Part shown: positions 6,918 through 15,486 of the stretch, piece by piece
How positions within the stretch are numbered: the stretch's first letter is position 1
How the letters are laid out: the number at the start of each line of letters is the position of its first letter
Assembly (NCBI GenBank): GCA_039024315.1
Contig: JBCCQN010000011.1
Span: forward strand, 18,823 to 82,822
DNA: 64,000 nt
Direction: 5' to 3'
DNA from: JBCAWW01 sp039024315
GTDB taxonomy: Bacteria; Bacteroidota; Bacteroidia; J057
Program-made: the position numbers and the translations under genes
The notes under the pieces: model-generated
What the model was told of the DNA's origin: nothing
The model's database searches: none
Seen by the model: the letters and a program-made list of their open reading frames with translations, nothing else

Positions 6918-9659
6918 CTATCTTCCACTCAAAGACTCAGTATCAGCACTCAACTCATAAATCGTATTCTGTACAAATCCCTCAAAAGGGCGGCCGTCTT
7001 CATCTTTGAGTTGATAGCGAATCTCCATAATCCAGGTCTCCTCAATATCTGGTACCGTCAATCGGACCGTTTTGCCATCTAGCATTAGGTGAGCCTCGGC
7101 CACTTGGAGCTTTTTGGCGTCATAGCGTTTGGAACCATAAAAATGCGTACGCTTGAGTTGCCAGGTTTCAATTTCAAAATTATTAAGATCCGCTACGCTC
7201 GTAGGATCGAGCCCGTTGGCAAAAGTCAAATTGATACCGTTGGTATGGGTCTGCAGCTTGATCGGCAAATTCAAATCATTGCCGGTATAGCGAATACGGT
7301 AAAAGCCGCCATTTTGGTAAACTTGGCTACTGCCCCAAGCGTTCATGCCGATGGCATACATCTGCCCATCCTTCGGATTGAAGCGCGCCCGCATAATGCC
7401 CGTTGAAAATCTCGGCACTGGCAATTCGACAATGCCTGCCTGCGGCTGACCTTCCTTTTCTTCCTTGAGCACGACAAAGATTTTGCCATAGCCATAAGAG
7501 AGGTTGAGCAAGTTACCATTGAGGGGACCCCAATCTTTGCTTTCTGCCCAAACCAATTCGGATGGGGAGCGATCATTTTTTTGATCTACCCAAACTAATG
7601 GGGAAACCATCGCACCATTGGAGGTATCGTCCGGCGCGCCATAACCATACATATTGCCGTAAAATTTACCTTCCTCTACGAGATTGATCCGGTTCATGGG
7701 ATTCCAATGGCCTTCCTGATCGGTGACATAAAAACTGCCATCCGGATTGCGGCAAACTCCATTGGCTGCGCGGAAGCCATGCGCCACAATGTCGGTGCGT
7801 TCGCCGTCGGCGCTAACCCTCAACAAGGTCCCATGTTGTGGTACTAGCGGGGTGCGGGCATGACGAGCACTTTTGGCGTAATAAAAATTGCCTTTCTCAT
7901 CTACCTGTAAGCCCATGGCAAATTCATGGAAATGCTCCGTTACTTGGTGATCGTTATTAAAGCTCTCATAATAGTCTGTTTCCCCATCACCATTGAGGTC
8001 TTGCAGCCTAACCAATTGATCGCGGCAGCTGACATAGATTTTGTCATTGTATATTTTGATGCCGAGAGGTTGGTACATTCCCGTAGCAATTCGCTTCCAC
8101 TTGAGTTCGCCTGCTTTTTGGGTGATGCCACTGATCTCCCAAACCTCTCCTTCGATGGTACATAAGACAGCGCGTTGCCCATCGGGATAAAAATCAATGC
8201 CACCCGGACGCATGCGACTTTTCCATTGATTGGGGATGGGCAGGCTCAAGACATCTACCGCATAGGCCCCGGTATCCGTACCCACAAGTATTTCGGAAGA
8301 GAGTCTTTCTGGGTAACGGGTCTTACCTCCTTTGGTGAATGTGCTAAGATCTTCGACTTTTGGTATATTCTCAATTTGCGAATCAAGAACGGATTGAGAT
8401 TCAGCGATTAGCACCTTGACTTTGGTTTTGCTCCCTGCCGGAACGCTTAATAGATGAAAGCCATCTTTTTGCTCCAATTGAGCGTTCCCGGAGAGAATGG
8501 CCAAAGGAGTAGCAGCCGGTGCCAAGCGAACACTCAAGGCCTGATCGCCGGTTTCGATATTGAGGCTCCGACTAAAAATAGGATTTTCACTATCTGTCTC
8601 CATCTCATAAGCTTCGAGCACTTTGCCATCGCCAACCGTATAGGAGAGCACGACCTTATCTTCGTGATGATAAAGACCTTTGTAGTGCGCCCAATTTTTG
8701 GGAAGGGGACCAAAAGGCCGACCATCGATAGCACGAAAACGTGGATCTTCAAAAGAACCATTTTCTGGATTAGCCCAGGCTGGACTGACAGGATTTTCGA
8801 GTAGAACCTTACCCACGGTTCGTGGATAGATATTGTGGCGATCGTTGAGCAAAATTCCCTGCCAGTCAATAAATTTTTCTCCGGTCCAGATGCCAGTCAG
8901 ACGTAAAAGGTCGTGATCAAAAAGGGCCCAAGCTTTGCCGGCAGCGACCCCACCTTCGCCCTCATCCAAACGGAGGACGATGCCCTTATATGCAAAATTG
9001 AGATCATTATAATTTTCGTTGGCTAGGGGAGAAGGGCCTCCTGATATTTCCCGTTCGGGAGCATTGGGACCGGCGAGTTCAAATGTATTGATCCAAAAGT
9101 CTCCATAATCCATCTCTGCCCAAGGTTGGTAAACTTTTGGTTCCGGTCCAGCCTCTGAGCCCTCCGGCAAACTCGCTAAATAATCATCATCAATTTTGAA
9201 TCCTTGCTGACTCGGATTACTCCGCGCATAGGTTTCATAGATAAATTGGATGACGGCATATTTTTCTTGCGGAACGAGCTGGACTTGCGCTGGCATGCGT
9301 CCAAAGCCGCGACTGATGGTTTGATACATGCCGTATGGATCTCCAGCATACTTATAGGTATCTTCCCAAAATTTGTGTGCATTGGGAATCGAACCTGCTT
9401 GCCCTGGATTACCGTGGCAATTGAAGCAGACATTGTTATAGATTCGTTCTCCTTTGGTATAGCCGTGATCATCAAAGGCTTCGATCATACCAGCATGATC
9501 GATCTCTTTTTCATAATCAGGCAGATCAGAAATCGACAATAAGAACTCGGCGGGTACCGAACTTTCAACGGGAGGGGGCGTCTTTTGGCAAGCATTGTTG
9601 GTCAATATCAACCCCAAAGCAAGCATAATGGCGAGGGTGTAGTTTAGTAGTAGTCGCAT
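6918..9659 (-). CDS. Large exported lipoprotein with cytochrome c domain and sugar-dehydrogenase-like propeller region
   Basis: 913 residues. A hydrophobic signal followed by Cys24 suggests a lipoprotein (the lipobox NNAC is imperfect). A class I cytochrome c domain covers about residues 65-160, with heme motif CFNCH at 78-82 and Met122 (GFGRMPAQV) as likely axial ligand. The middle region (about 200-470) is a beta-rich domain of the kind found in DUF6797 proteins. Residues about 470-800 have repeated calcium/quinone-dehydrogenase-like propeller blades (LGIKIYNDKIYVS, YVTDQEGHWNP, GKFYGNMYGYG). It probably passes electrons from oxidation of an unknown substrate to the periplasmic chain. No partner genes adjoin it. 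Confidence 0.75.
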   Translation of the reverse strand: MRLLLNYTLAIMLALGLILTNNACQKTPPPVESSVPAEFLLSISDLPDYEKEIDHAGMIEAFDDHGYTKGERIYNNVCFNCHGNPGQAGSIPNAHKFWEDTYKYAGDPYGMYQTISRGFGRMPAQVQLVPQEKYAVIQFIYETYARSNPSQQGFKIDDDYLASLPEGSEAGPEPKVYQPWAEMDYGDFWINTFELAGPNAPEREISGGPSPLANENYNDLNFAYKGIVLRLDEGEGGVAAGKAWALFDHDLLRLTGIWTGEKFIDWQGILLNDRHNIYPRTVGKVLLENPVSPAWANPENGSFEDPRFRAIDGRPFGPLPKNWAHYKGLYHHEDKVVLSYTVGDGKVLEAYEMETDSENPIFSRSLNIETGDQALSVRLAPAATPLAILSGNAQLEQKDGFHLLSVPAGSKTKVKVLIAESQSVLDSQIENIPKVEDLSTFTKGGKTRYPERLSSEILVGTDTGAYAVDVLSLPIPNQWKSRMRPGGIDFYPDGQRAVLCTIEGEVWEISGITQKAGELKWKRIATGMYQPLGIKIYNDKIYVSCRDQLVRLQDLNGDGETDYYESFNNDHQVTEHFHEFAMGLQVDEKGNFYYAKSARHARTPLVPQHGTLLRVSADGERTDIVAHGFRAANGVCRNPDGSFYVTDQEGHWNPMNRINLVEEGKFYGNMYGYGAPDDTSNGAMVSPLVWVDQKNDRSPSELVWAESKDWGPLNGNLLNLSYGYGKIFVVLKEEKEGQPQAGIVELPVPRFSTGIMRARFNPKDGQMYAIGMNAWGSSQVYQNGGFYRIRYTGNDLNLPIKLQTHTNGINLTFANGLDPTSVADLNNFEIETWQLKRTHFYGSKRYDAKKLQVAEAHLMLDGKTVRLTVPDIEETWIMEIRYQLKDEDGRPFEGFVQNTIYELSADTESLSGR

Positions 9660-10180
9660 ACTACTAAAGCTAAAAAAATCCCGCTGAGAATTAAACCAGC
9701 TGACCTACTACCTACAAGCGCTTGATACAGAGGATTATCAGGGCCATTTTTAGCCCAAAAACCGTCTTGAGAATAGCATGAATATATACCTTACGAGTAT
9801 AGGTATCGGATTAGTTGATTCTCAGGGCCTATTTTCGCGGAAAAGGGCCTTGTTTTTGACGAAAAAAAGCGTTTTTAATACAATTTTACGTAATTTCCAA
9901 ATATGTCTGCTGTCTTACTTTTTTAATTTATTGATAATCAATGGTTTATGAAGGCGGTTGAGTTAAAGACTCTGTTTTGCAAAACGAGGTATTTTTGTAC
10001 AGGAAAGACTTAAGGTTAGAAATCATCGATCATCGAGAGAGCAGCTTTAAGGCCATATTGTATGCATTTAGATGCTGAAATACCTCGTATATTCTTCTTC
10101 AAGATGTAGTCCCAATAATCGGTTTTGCTCGCAAAAAGAGGTGGCGGTGGATGTGATCCTAATTAGACTTTATTAGGAGG
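9660..10180. other. Intergenic stretch with repeat family 2, copy 2; otherwise no gene seen
   Basis: 9726-9840 repeats the words of the element at 6505: TACAGAGGATTATCAGGGCC at the left and GATTCTCAGGGCC with a T-rich tail at the right, enclosing different DNA with inverted arms CTTGAGAAT and ATTCTCAG. The remainder is AT-rich, with stop codons in all frames, and I see no RNA gene in it. Confidence 0.5.
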
Positions 10181-10625
10181 GCCGCTTCGCGGAACGCTAA
10201 TCTCCAAGAGCCAGATATCCTTCCATGATTCCGCGATGACGGGATTTCTTTAGGACCAGCCAAAGGTCATCCCAGCCAAGGCACGCGAGCCGGGATCTTA
10301 TAGGTTGGGTTGCCGCTTTGCGGAACTTTAATCTCCAAAGTTCCCTGGGCTGTCGCTCGGGATGACCTTTAGATTTGTCTTGTGGTATATTGTCAAGACC
10401 TTGTTGAAAACATCAGGCATTTAACCCGTGCAGAGGGCGAACGATCGGGATGACAAATTGGGAGCTTCTGGTACTTTTACCTCCATCAATCATGTCATCC
10501 TGAACTAGCTGAAGGATCTGTATTTCTTTTACCGCTTCGCGGAACGATTTTATCTGATAAAATAGGTATCAATCCATACGATCCGTGACGCCACAAAATT
10601 TTGTGGCGCTAAATCTTTTCGTCGC
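10181..10625. repeat. Mosaic of at least three intergenic repeat families
   Basis: Contains variant hairpin-AACG elements at 10182-10202 (CCGC-TTC-GCGG AACGCTAATC), 10311-10331 (loop TTT, AACTTTAATC) and 10531-10547 (AACGATTT). AAAGGTCATCCC...CCGGGATCTT modules are at about 10263-10302, and inverted GGGATGACCTTT at 10362. A TCATCCTGAACTAGCTGAAGG REP-like word is at about 10496-10516, and a GCCACAAAATTTTGTGGC palindrome is at 10591-10608. The close packing suggests repeated insertion into a neutral site. Confidence 0.7.
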
Positions 10626-10632
10626 TAACCGA

Positions 10633-11430
10633 TTACTTCCCTTTAAAATTGGCTTTTCGCTTTTGCAGGAAGGCAGCGATACCTTCGAAGAAATCTTCTG
10701 ATTTGAAATTGACACCCTGATTTTGGGCTTCAGTAGCTAAAGCACCTGCTAGACCTTCACGCGCCGCAGCGCGCAAATTGGATTTGGTATGTTGGATGGC
10801 CAAGAAAGGACCGTTGGCCATGGCGCCAGCCATAAGTTCGACTGCTTCGTCAAGTTGCTCGTCCGCAAATAGTTGATTGACCAATCCGTAGCCTTTGGCT
10901 TCATCGGCAGGGATGATTGCATTGGTAGCCATGAGTTCGAAGGCTTTGTGGTGGCCGAGTTTTTCGTACATAAAAAAAGAGCCTCCTCCATCACTCGATA
11001 AACCGATGCGGGTAAATATCTGACTGAACCTAGCGTTTTGCGAAGCAAAAATCATATCACAAGCCAAAGCAAAACTAAAACCTACCCCTACGCAATTACC
11101 GCGTACTTTGGCGATAAAGACTTTATTCATCTCCCGCATTGCCAAAACCAATGGATTATAGGTCTCTTGCAAAAAAGTCGTTACGTCAAAACCGCCTTCT
11201 TCCGCAACTACTCTCGGATCTAGATCTGCTCCCGCACAAAAATCTGAACCTTCACCCGTCAATATAATCACCCGACTGTCATCTTCTTTGGTTTCCAAAA
11301 TGACATCGCGAAATAGCTTGGCCATCTCACCACTAATAGCATTTCGCTTATGAGGTTGAGCAAAAGTGATGGTTTTGATGGTACCATTCATGCTGACTTG
11401 CAAGGGACCTTCGGAGATAATGCTTGCCAT
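10633..11430 (-). CDS. Enoyl-CoA hydratase/isomerase family protein
   Basis: 265 residues, the normal crotonase length. The oxyanion-hole regions are visible as SDFCAGADLDPR (about 66-77) and GNCVGVGFSFALACDMIFAS (about 110-130). The following ARFSQIFTRIGLSSDGGGSF corresponds to the catalytic loop, where hydratases usually carry Glu; here it reads IGLSSDGGG, so an acid from the loop (Asp) or an isomerase-type mechanism is likely. The protein probably acts in fatty acid or amino acid beta-oxidation, which fits the divergent acyl-CoA dehydrogenase gene 115 bp away. The two genes may share regulation through that gap. Confidence 0.88.
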   Translation of the reverse strand: MASIISEGPLQVSMNGTIKTITFAQPHKRNAISGEMAKLFRDVILETKEDDSRVIILTGEGSDFCAGADLDPRVVAEEGGFDVTTFLQETYNPLVLAMREMNKVFIAKVRGNCVGVGFSFALACDMIFASQNARFSQIFTRIGLSSDGGGSFFMYEKLGHHKAFELMATNAIIPADEAKGYGLVNQLFADEQLDEAVELMAGAMANGPFLAIQHTKSNLRAAAREGLAGALATEAQNQGVNFKSEDFFEGIAAFLQKRKANFKGK

Positions 11431-11545
11431 ATCGGGGGATTAGTAGGATTTATTTGCTTCAATTTCCAACAATGTACGAATCAAAGCAAAGGAAAATATA
11501 GAAATTAAAAAATTTTCCATAGTTTTATAGTAAGCAAAAAATCAT

Positions 11546-13342
11546 ATGGCAAAGACATATATCAATACCAAAAATCTCCGCTTCCTTTTGCACGAGGTGC
11601 ATGCTGTGGAAGATGTGCTAGCGCAAGAGAAGTTTGCGCACTTTGATACTGAATCGGTAAACATGCTAGTTGATGCAGCCAAGCAGTTTTCGGATACTTA
11701 TCTTTTTCCTCACTATGAAGGGATGGATCGTAATGAGCCACAATTGGTAGATGGAGAGATCACGGTACATGAGAGTGTCATTCCATTTATCAAGGCTGCG
11801 GGCGAAGCAGGTTGGATTGGGGCTTCGGCACCATTGGATGATGGCGGTATGCAGGCGCCTAGTATGTTGTCGGTAGCTACTGGTTTGATATTTGCCGCTG
11901 GCAATAATGCCGCTACTCCATTTACGGGTTTGACGGCTTCGGTAGTCAACTTATTTGTTGAGTATGGTACGCCCGAGCAAAAAGCAGCCTATCTCGATAA
12001 GTTGATTAGCGGCGAATGGCAAGGAACCATGTGTTTGACTGAGCCACAGGCCGGAAGTTCGCTTTCGGATATTACCACTTCAGCTACGCCTCAGCCAGAT
12101 GGTAGCTACAAAATCAAAGGCCAGAAGATTTATATCTCTGGTGGCGATTATCAAGGCATAGATAATGTCGTACATATGTTGTTGGCTCGTATTGATGGAG
12201 CCCCTGCGGGAACGAAAGGAATTTCTCTTTTTATCGTACCTAAAAATCGCGATGGTGGACAAAAGCCTAATGACGTCTCGGTAGCAGGGCTATATCATAA
12301 GATGGGCCAAAAAGGAATTCCAGCAACACATTTAATGTTTGGAGAGGATGATGATTGTGTGGGTTATTTGATCGGAGAGGAAAATAAAGGTTTGAGCTGT
12401 ATGTTCCAGATGATGAACGAAGCTCGGATCGGAGTGGGAGTAGGGGCGACTGGTGTGGCATCTGCTGCTTATCATGCCTCTCTCGAATATGCACAAGAAA
12501 GACCACAAGGTCGTCGTTTGGATGATCGCGATTTGAGTAAGCCTCAAACTTTGATCATCAATCACCCTGATGTGAAGCGGATGTTGCTTTTGCAAAAAGC
12601 GGTAGTTGAGGGCTCGATGAGTTTGGCGGTTGCTTGTGGTAAGTATGCAGATATGGCAGATGCGCTTGAAGGCGAAGAAGCCGCAAACGCTCACCTGCTA
12701 CTAGAAATCTTGACGCCAATCTTGAAGACCTATCCATCTGAGATGGGAATTACCTCTATCAGCAATGGTCTGCAGATATTTGGCGGTGGTGGATTCTGTG
12801 AGGATTTTCCTTTGGAGAACTATTATCGTGATATCCGTATCTTTTCTATTTATGAAGGTACAACCGGTATCCAGTCCCAAGACTTGCTTGGTCGTAAGGT
12901 GACTATGAAGCAAGGTGCAGCAATGAAGTTGCTCTTTGGTGAAATCCAAAAGACCGTTGCGGCAGCTAGTACCTTTGAGGAGCTTAAACCATATGTAGAT
13001 ATTCTCAACGAAAAACTACAAAAGGTCCAACAGGTAAGTATGCACTTGGTTGGCTTCGCGATGCAGGGTAAAATCGAAAGATTCCTTTCAGACGCGACTT
13101 TATATATGGAGCTGTTTTCGATCATGGCCATCGCCTGGCAATGGTTGGCACAGGCCGTAGCGGCGAAGCAGCAATTATTGACGCAGTCTCTAGGTGAGGA
13201 TGAAAAGGCTTTTTATGAGAGTAAACTCCACACTATGAAGTACTTCTATCACTATGAAGTGCCAAAAACGCTGGGGTTGATTCAGCGTCTTTTGGACAAT
13301 GAAGTTTTGACCATCGAATCAGAAAAGGAACTCGCTTGGTAA
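11546..13342 (+). CDS. Acyl-CoA dehydrogenase, long (about 600-residue) type
   Basis: 598 residues, the length of the DmdC/AidB-like acyl-CoA dehydrogenases with an extra C-terminal helical domain. FAD-binding signatures include MCLTEPQAGSSLSDI (about 158-172) and KIKGQKIYISGGD. The catalytic-base region is RIFSIYEGTTGIQSQDLLGR at about residues 430-449, with the YEG glutamate in the expected place. It oxidises an acyl-CoA to the enoyl-CoA, which the divergent enoyl-CoA hydratase could then hydrate. Substrate chain length cannot be told from sequence. A strong hairpin terminator follows 60 bp downstream. Confidence 0.92.
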   Translation: MAKTYINTKNLRFLLHEVHAVEDVLAQEKFAHFDTESVNMLVDAAKQFSDTYLFPHYEGMDRNEPQLVDGEITVHESVIPFIKAAGEAGWIGASAPLDDGGMQAPSMLSVATGLIFAAGNNAATPFTGLTASVVNLFVEYGTPEQKAAYLDKLISGEWQGTMCLTEPQAGSSLSDITTSATPQPDGSYKIKGQKIYISGGDYQGIDNVVHMLLARIDGAPAGTKGISLFIVPKNRDGGQKPNDVSVAGLYHKMGQKGIPATHLMFGEDDDCVGYLIGEENKGLSCMFQMMNEARIGVGVGATGVASAAYHASLEYAQERPQGRRLDDRDLSKPQTLIINHPDVKRMLLLQKAVVEGSMSLAVACGKYADMADALEGEEAANAHLLLEILTPILKTYPSEMGITSISNGLQIFGGGGFCEDFPLENYYRDIRIFSIYEGTTGIQSQDLLGRKVTMKQGAAMKLLFGEIQKTVAAASTFEELKPYVDILNEKLQKVQQVSMHLVGFAMQGKIERFLSDATLYMELFSIMAIAWQWLAQAVAAKQQLLTQSLGEDEKAFYESKLHTMKYFYHYEVPKTLGLIQRLLDNEVLTIESEKELAW

Positions 13343-13400
13343 GTTCCCTCTGCTCATTTGCAAAATGAGTTTTAAAAGTAATATTTTTCACGAAAACGTA

Positions 13401-13431
13401 AGAAATGCCGACCTAGGTCGGCATTCTTTTT
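13401..13431 (+). terminator. Rho-independent terminator after acyl-CoA dehydrogenase
   Basis: Perfect 11-bp inverted repeat (AATGCCGACCT and its complement, 13404-13425) followed by a T-run at 13427-13431. Confidence 0.85.
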
Positions 13432-13610
13432 GGACCTAATCTAGCAAGTCATGGTTACGATTTTTTAGAAGAAAAATTTTAGCAACAAAAAACGTCCAAT
13501 GACTGACACATTTTGGAATTGTAATTCGTAGAAAAATAAATACAACGAAATATGAGACTTTTTCCTAGCTACACAGTCATAATAGTGTTGTAAAAAATTA
13601 TCGTACAAAA

Positions 13611-13730
13611 ATGAGTATCTGGAGCATAGCCTACATCGCCATAGCCAGCATCCTTGTGATTGGAAATGCTATCGTAGCCCGCAGATTCAATCAGTATCAA
13701 GAGAACCCAGAGTCTGAAAAAGAGCTCTAA
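13611..13730 (+). CDS. Possible 39-residue single-pass membrane protein
   Basis: A short ATG-to-TAA frame (starts MSIWSIAYIAIASILVIGNA, ends PESEKEL) encodes one hydrophobic helix at about residues 4-22, then a basic segment (ARRF) and an acidic tail, a sensible N-out membrane topology. It lies alone between a terminator and the phosphodiester glycosidase gene, 41 bp before the latter. It is too short for homology to be judged by eye. A-rich sequence precedes the ATG, as for other genes here. It may be real and cotranscribed with the next gene, or a chance frame. Confidence 0.45.
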   Translation: MSIWSIAYIAIASILVIGNAIVARRFNQYQENPESEKEL

Positions 13731-13771
13731 TTTGTATCCAACGGCTTTTTTTTCGTTACTGAAGAAAAAGT

Positions 13772-14605
13772 ATGCACTGGACTATCCTCTTTTTTCTCTC
13801 TTCTCTCCTCATTCAACCGCAACCCAGAAAACAGTGGGCTAACCCCAACCCACAGCCTTTGCAATGGCAAAAACTCGAGCAAGGGCTGGATTTTACTGTC
13901 GCTGATGCTTCTATCAAATGCAACATAGGTGATTCTAAAATCCGTGTCCTACGGATCGATCCCACTTATTTTGACTTCCGCTTGTTGAGCACCAAGGAGC
14001 TCAAACATCAAAATCTTACTGCTGACCAATGGTCAAAAAAATACCAGCTCACGGCGCTGGTCAATGCCGGCATGTACCAGATGGATCACCAGACCAATGT
14101 GGGCTATATGCGCAACTACCAGTTTGTCAACAATGGGCGCATAAGCAAAGACAATACGTTGCTTGCTTTCAACCCCAAAGAGTCAGAACTCCCTTCTGTC
14201 CAAATCATTGATCGTACTTGTCAAGATTGGGAAAACCTGATGACTCAATATCATTCTCTTAGCCAAGGTATTCGGATGGTGGACTGCCAGCAAAAAAATC
14301 GCTGGGGCCAGCAACCCAAATATTGGAGTATGGTTGCGATTGCTGTAGATAAGCGAGGTCAAGTTTTGTTTCTGCACAGCAGAACGCCTTACTCAGTGCG
14401 TGATTTTATCAAGCAAGTTTTGGCTATGCCGCTCGATATCTACAATGCCATGTATCTAGAAGGCGGACCCGAAGCCTCCTTTTATCTAGATCATCCCAAG
14501 GCTCAGGTTTCCGCCATTGGCAGCTACGAAACGGGTTTTTATGAGTCGGACAACAATAAGCGCTATTGGCCGATACCCAATGTGATTGGGATTGTGCGGA
14601 AATAA
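13772..14605 (+). CDS. Phosphodiester glycosidase (NAGPA-domain) family protein, exported
   Basis: 277 residues with an N-terminal hydrophobic signal (about 1-17). The body matches the NAGPA/phosphodiester glycosidase domain: ALVNAGMYQMD (about 96-106), NNGRISKDNTLLAFNP, and the C-terminal YNAMYLEGGPEASFYL (about 224-239), the region of conserved Asp/Glu-Gly-Gly in this family. Family members remove sugar phosphodiester caps or act on exopolysaccharides and cell-wall glycans. The substrate here is unknown. The stop codon overlaps the first bases of a hairpin-AACGCTT element. Confidence 0.8.
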   Translation: MHWTILFFLSSLLIQPQPRKQWANPNPQPLQWQKLEQGLDFTVADASIKCNIGDSKIRVLRIDPTYFDFRLLSTKELKHQNLTADQWSKKYQLTALVNAGMYQMDHQTNVGYMRNYQFVNNGRISKDNTLLAFNPKESELPSVQIIDRTCQDWENLMTQYHSLSQGIRMVDCQQKNRWGQQPKYWSMVAIAVDKRGQVLFLHSRTPYSVRDFIKQVLAMPLDIYNAMYLEGGPEASFYLDHPKAQVSAIGSYETGFYESDNNKRYWPIPNVIGIVRK

Positions 14606-14670
14606 GCGTTCCGCGCAGCGGTAAAAAAAATACCCTGCTCACCTTCTCTAAAATGAGAAAATGAGCAGGG
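14604..14670. terminator. Repeat element plus bidirectional terminator between convergent genes
   Basis: AAGCGTTCCGCGCAGCGG (14604-14621) is an inverted-orientation copy of the iterated element, its first AA shared with the TAA stop. It is followed by an A-run (14623-14630) and the hairpin arms CCCTGCTCA (14633-14641) and TGAGCAGGG (14662-14670). The A-run on one side and T-rich sequence on the other suit termination from both directions. Confidence 0.75.
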
Positions 14671-14697
14671 CTCTATTATTTAAGCAGTCAAAAAGAC

Positions 14698-15246
14698 CTA
14701 CTGCAAATAGCTAGTAATTTCTTCTCCCAAGGGATCTACCGAAGAGGGAAAATGGGCCAACCAATTCCCTTCTGGGGAAATGAGAAATTTGTTGAAGTTC
14801 CAGCTGACGGAAGCATCAGAAACTTGATTCTGAGATTTTTGCGTTAGCCAAGCGTAGATGGGATGTTGGTTCTGGCCTTTGACATCGATCTTTTGCGTCA
14901 TCGGAAAACTCACACCATAATTTTTCTGGCAGAAGGTTGCGATTTCGCTTGCAGTGCCGGGTTCTTGGCCGCCAAACTGATTGCTTGGAAAACCAATGAT
15001 GACCAATTTGTCTTGGTACTGATCGTATAATTCTTGGAGGGGTTCGTACTGGCGAGTGTAGCCACATTTTGAAGCGACGTTTACGCACAAAATGTACTTA
15101 CCTTCGTAATCCGCCATATTGATTTGATCAGCAAGCAGTCCTTCGATGCTAAATTCGTGAAAGGAGGCAGTGGTAGTTTGATTCATAGATAAATCCAAAA
15201 ATGGAGTGGTAAGAGAGATGATGATGAGAGAAAGAAAGGTCTTCAT
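14698..15246 (-). CDS. Glutathione peroxidase (Cys type), probably exported
   Basis: 182 residues. The peroxidatic cysteine is in NVASKCGYTRQY (Cys61), where animal enzymes have selenocysteine. The catalytic glutamine is in NQFGGQEPGTASEI, and the tryptophan/asparagine in VSWNFNKFLI. It lacks the Cys of the usual PCNQF motif (here PSNQF), so Cys106 (ATFCQKNYG) is a possible resolving residue. An N-terminal hydrophobic segment (residues 3-18) suggests secretion or a lipid anchor. The family reduces peroxides, generally with thioredoxin in bacteria. It is convergent with the phosphodiester glycosidase gene. Confidence 0.92.
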   Translation of the reverse strand: MKTFLSLIIISLTTPFLDLSMNQTTTASFHEFSIEGLLADQINMADYEGKYILCVNVASKCGYTRQYEPLQELYDQYQDKLVIIGFPSNQFGGQEPGTASEIATFCQKNYGVSFPMTQKIDVKGQNQHPIYAWLTQKSQNQVSDASVSWNFNKFLISPEGNWLAHFPSSVDPLGEEITSYLQ

Positions 15247-15486
15247 TCGTAAGGTGTTTAGTTAAGAAACCTCCTGATGAGTAAAAGGTTCTCAGCTTTT
15301 TGTGGGGCATAAATCCGCGACTAGTTGTGGAGCATGGCTAGGCGATGTGCTACTTGCTAGGGAATTTTATCCCTTTTGAGCCCTTGTCAGCCTAGACACA
15401 AACTATACATACTCTTGGAAGCGGAAATCTAATCCCAAAGATTTTGTAATTACCCTTATCAAAAACCCTTTCATCAAGATTCTATC

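Noticed and set aside
10496..10516. REP-like word as proof of contamination or horizontal transfer
   Set aside because: Similar TCATCCTGAAC words occur in intergenic regions of many unrelated bacteria, so it gives no information on origin.
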